From contig PKRC01000031.1 in the NCBI GenBank assembly GCA_017577715.1, positions 1 through 6,565 on the forward strand: a DNA stretch of 6,565 bases, given 5' to 3'. Below the pieces are notes generated by a model. The model did no database searches. It had not been told where the DNA came from and saw only the letters and a program-made list of their open reading frames with translations. The first letter of the stretch is position 1, and each line of letters opens with the position of its first letter. This document shows, in pieces, positions 4,769 to 6,565 of this stretch. The DNA comes from Clostridia bacterium (lineage in GTDB: Bacteria; Bacillota; Clostridia; Caldicoprobacterales; Caldicoprobacteraceae). A program made the position numbers and the translations under genes.

Positions 4769-6565
4769 CTATTTACTGGCTTTCCCAGCTCTTGCCCAGC
4801 TTTTTGTGGTCCAGCCGATCAGCCTGTCAAATATCAAAAATACAGAAGGCAGCCCGAGAAAGATCACCGCCATGCTTATAGCCGCACCCCTTCCAATCAT
4901 CATGGTCAGCTCTCCCGTTGCCTTTATGCTGGCAATCAATGCAATGCCGAGCGTGGCAGCTATCATGGTCAGAGCGCTGGTTAATACAGAACGGCCGGTA
5001 TCCTCTATCGTTTGCCTTATGGCCTCCAGCCTATCCTTTATCCTTTCACGGTTTTCCTTGTAACGGCTGGTAAACAAAATGGCATAGTCCACTGTGGCTC
5101 CCAGCTGAATGGCTCCTATAACTATCGGCGTCAAGGATGAGACGGTGATCCCCTGAAAATACGGTATGCTTAAGTTTATCCATATGGCCATTTCAATCAC
5201 CAGCACGAGCAAAAACGGAAGAGAAAGCGACATATAGCTGAAACCTATGATGGCCAATATCAGGCCTATGGATATTATGGAGACCATCCTGTTATCTGCC
5301 TCCACCAGACCAGCCAGATCCCTTGTCAGTGCTGGCGACCCCGTTACATAATATTCGTCAAACACCTCTCCAGCGGCTTCCCTTATACGGTCAACCGCTT
5401 CAAACGTCCGCGGGTCATCCGCAGGAGTCAGCAGGCGCACCTCAAAATACCTGTAATTTCCTTTTACGTATCTTTCCCTTATATCGCCGGGAATAAAGTT
5501 TTCTGGTATGGTTACATCAACCTGCTGGGATAAAGCGGCTACCGAATCCACCGCATCTATAACCTCAATCCTGTTTATCAATTCCTTTTCCTTTATTGCT
5601 CCTTCATCGGGAATCACGACATATACAACTTCGGTATTCATAAAGCTTTCCCTAATCTTATCGGTATCTACCGCAGCCCGCGAATTCTCGGGCAAATAAT
5701 GCTCTATGCTGTAGTAATACTGGAGATTTCGCTGTGCTAGAAATGAAGGCACAGCCAGGACTATTATTATGACAAGGAAAACCCATCTGAACCTAACAAT
5801 CCATCGAGAAACCCGTTTAAAGGTAGGAATGATGGGTTGATGCCTGTGCCTGTCTGCATATTTGCTAAACATCAGGATCAGGCAAGGAAGAACAGTAATA
5901 TTCATCAGAAGGCTGAATATTATTCCCTTGGCAAGGACAAACCCCAAGTCGCGGCCTATGCCGTTCTTCATAAACATCAGCGCCACAAACCCTGCAATGG
6001 TGGTAAGGGCACTGCCCATCACCGGCACTCCTGTCCTTGACATGGCTGCAACCATGGCATCATCTATATTGGGATGCTTTTGCCTTTCCTCTTCAAACCT
6101 ATGTAGCAGGAAAATGGAATAATCCATGGACACGCCCAGCTGCATAACGGCAGCTATAGAGGCCGTTATAAAGGATATTTCGCCTTTTATAATGTTGGTA
6201 CCCATATTCAGCAAAATGGCAATTCCTATTGAAACGAGAAACAGAAGCGGTTCAATGAACGAGGTCATGGAAGCCGAGAGGATGAGGTATATAGATATTA
6301 CAGCAATGACCATGTAATATACCATTTCCTTTGAAGTTATGACCTTGAGGTCATTCATGATGACAGGTTCTCCGCCAAACAGCATATCCCTGTCTATGAT
6401 TTTCCTTATCTCATTTATTGCCCGCATTGTGGACTCAGACCTGGCATTGTCGACAAACTGAATCTGCAAAATGGTGGATCTGCCCGAAAAGAAGTTTTCT
6501 CGGATATCAGGGTTCATAAACTCCATTGGCAAAATTATATCCTCAAAGTCGTCAACCCATATTAC
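4769..6565 (-). CDS. RND/MMPL-family exporter (HAE3-like), N-terminus outside window
   Basis: Proton-driven membrane exporter of the RND superfamily, MMPL branch. The frame is open to the right edge: VIWVDDFEDIILPMEF precedes the first ATG, so the TTG at 6532 is not the true start. About 100 residues are missing, including TM1 and part of the first outer domain. The 598 visible residues show the second half of loop 1 (1-78), TM2-6 (about 80-232), a cytoplasmic linker (235-257), TM7 (258-275), outer loop 2 (280-425) and TM8-12 (426-578). Both internal repeats keep the proton-relay pair: GVSMDYSIFLLHRF (D148-Y149) and GATVDYAILFTSRY (D493-Y494), as in MmpL3. Both outer domains are of modest size, with no heptad repeats inside; those are encoded separately by the next gene. 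Export of lipids, hydrophobic or amphiphilic compounds is the family expectation; the substrate cannot be read from the sequence. It ends in TAG at 4769. Confidence 0.9.
   Translation of the reverse strand, partial: VIWVDDFEDIILPMEFMNPDIRENFFSGRSTILQIQFVDNARSESTMRAINEIRKIIDRDMLFGGEPVIMNDLKVITSKEMVYYMVIAVISIYLILSASMTSFIEPLLFLVSIGIAILLNMGTNIIKGEISFITASIAAVMQLGVSMDYSIFLLHRFEEERQKHPNIDDAMVAAMSRTGVPVMGSALTTIAGFVALMFMKNGIGRDLGFVLAKGIIFSLLMNITVLPCLILMFSKYADRHRHQPIIPTFKRVSRWIVRFRWVFLVIIIVLAVPSFLAQRNLQYYYSIEHYLPENSRAAVDTDKIRESFMNTEVVYVVIPDEGAIKEKELINRIEVIDAVDSVAALSQQVDVTIPENFIPGDIRERYVKGNYRYFEVRLLTPADDPRTFEAVDRIREAAGEVFDEYYVTGSPALTRDLAGLVEADNRMVSIISIGLILAIIGFSYMSLSLPFLLVLVIEMAIWINLSIPYFQGITVSSLTPIVIGAIQLGATVDYAILFTSRYKENRERIKDRLEAIRQTIEDTGRSVLTSALTMIAATLGIALIASIKATGELTMMIGRGAAISMAVIFLGLPSVFLIFDRLIGWTTKSWARAGKASK

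Overview
The window looks like a piece of a low-to-moderate GC Gram-positive chromosome, most likely of the class Clostridia. The reasons are strong AAGGAG-type ribosome binding sites, a SigH-like promoter of the sporulating-Firmicutes type, the YhgE/Pip-like heptad-repeat protein beside an RND/MMPL pump, and general protein similarity as I remember it. Every gene I can support is on the minus strand, so transcription runs from right to left.

From right to left: (1) 6565-4769 is an RND/MMPL-type 12-TM exporter that has lost its N-terminus to the window edge. It is followed after 42 nt by (2) 4726-2753, a secreted protein of 657 residues rich in Leu-x-x-Gly heptads. The two form an apparent operon in which a membrane pump is paired with an extracytoplasmic rod-like partner. 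(3) 2752-2458 is a 295-nt gap with a good SigH-type promoter, a short tandem repeat and a 12-bp hairpin lying between a perfect Shine-Dalgarno sequence and the next start codon. (4) 2457-784 is a complete beta-CASP metallo-beta-lactamase-fold ribonuclease (CPSF73/TTHA0252-like) with an extra coiled-coil tail.

(5) 783-408 is a graveyard. It holds a probable IS200/IS605-type (tnpB) right-end relic, directly followed by the frameshifted C-terminal stub of an alpha/beta hydrolase. (6) 407-228 is the promoter and leader of a CbiM/NikM-like metal-uptake permease gene, and only the first 75 codons of that gene are in the window (227-1). This leader is the most interesting part. It carries three near-copies of CC(C)ATGAAGG(G), each able to fold into a hairpin with the same AUGAA loop, and the last copy can instead pair over 14 positions with a downstream arm followed by AUUUUAUUUUUUUU. 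That is the layout of a transcription attenuator or riboswitch ending at the cbiM ribosome binding site, and I do not recognise it as a named class.

Functionally, the exporter and heptad protein act at the envelope, the beta-CASP enzyme in RNA processing or decay, and CbiM in Co(II)/Ni(II) uptake. Nothing in the sequence links these three units into one pathway.
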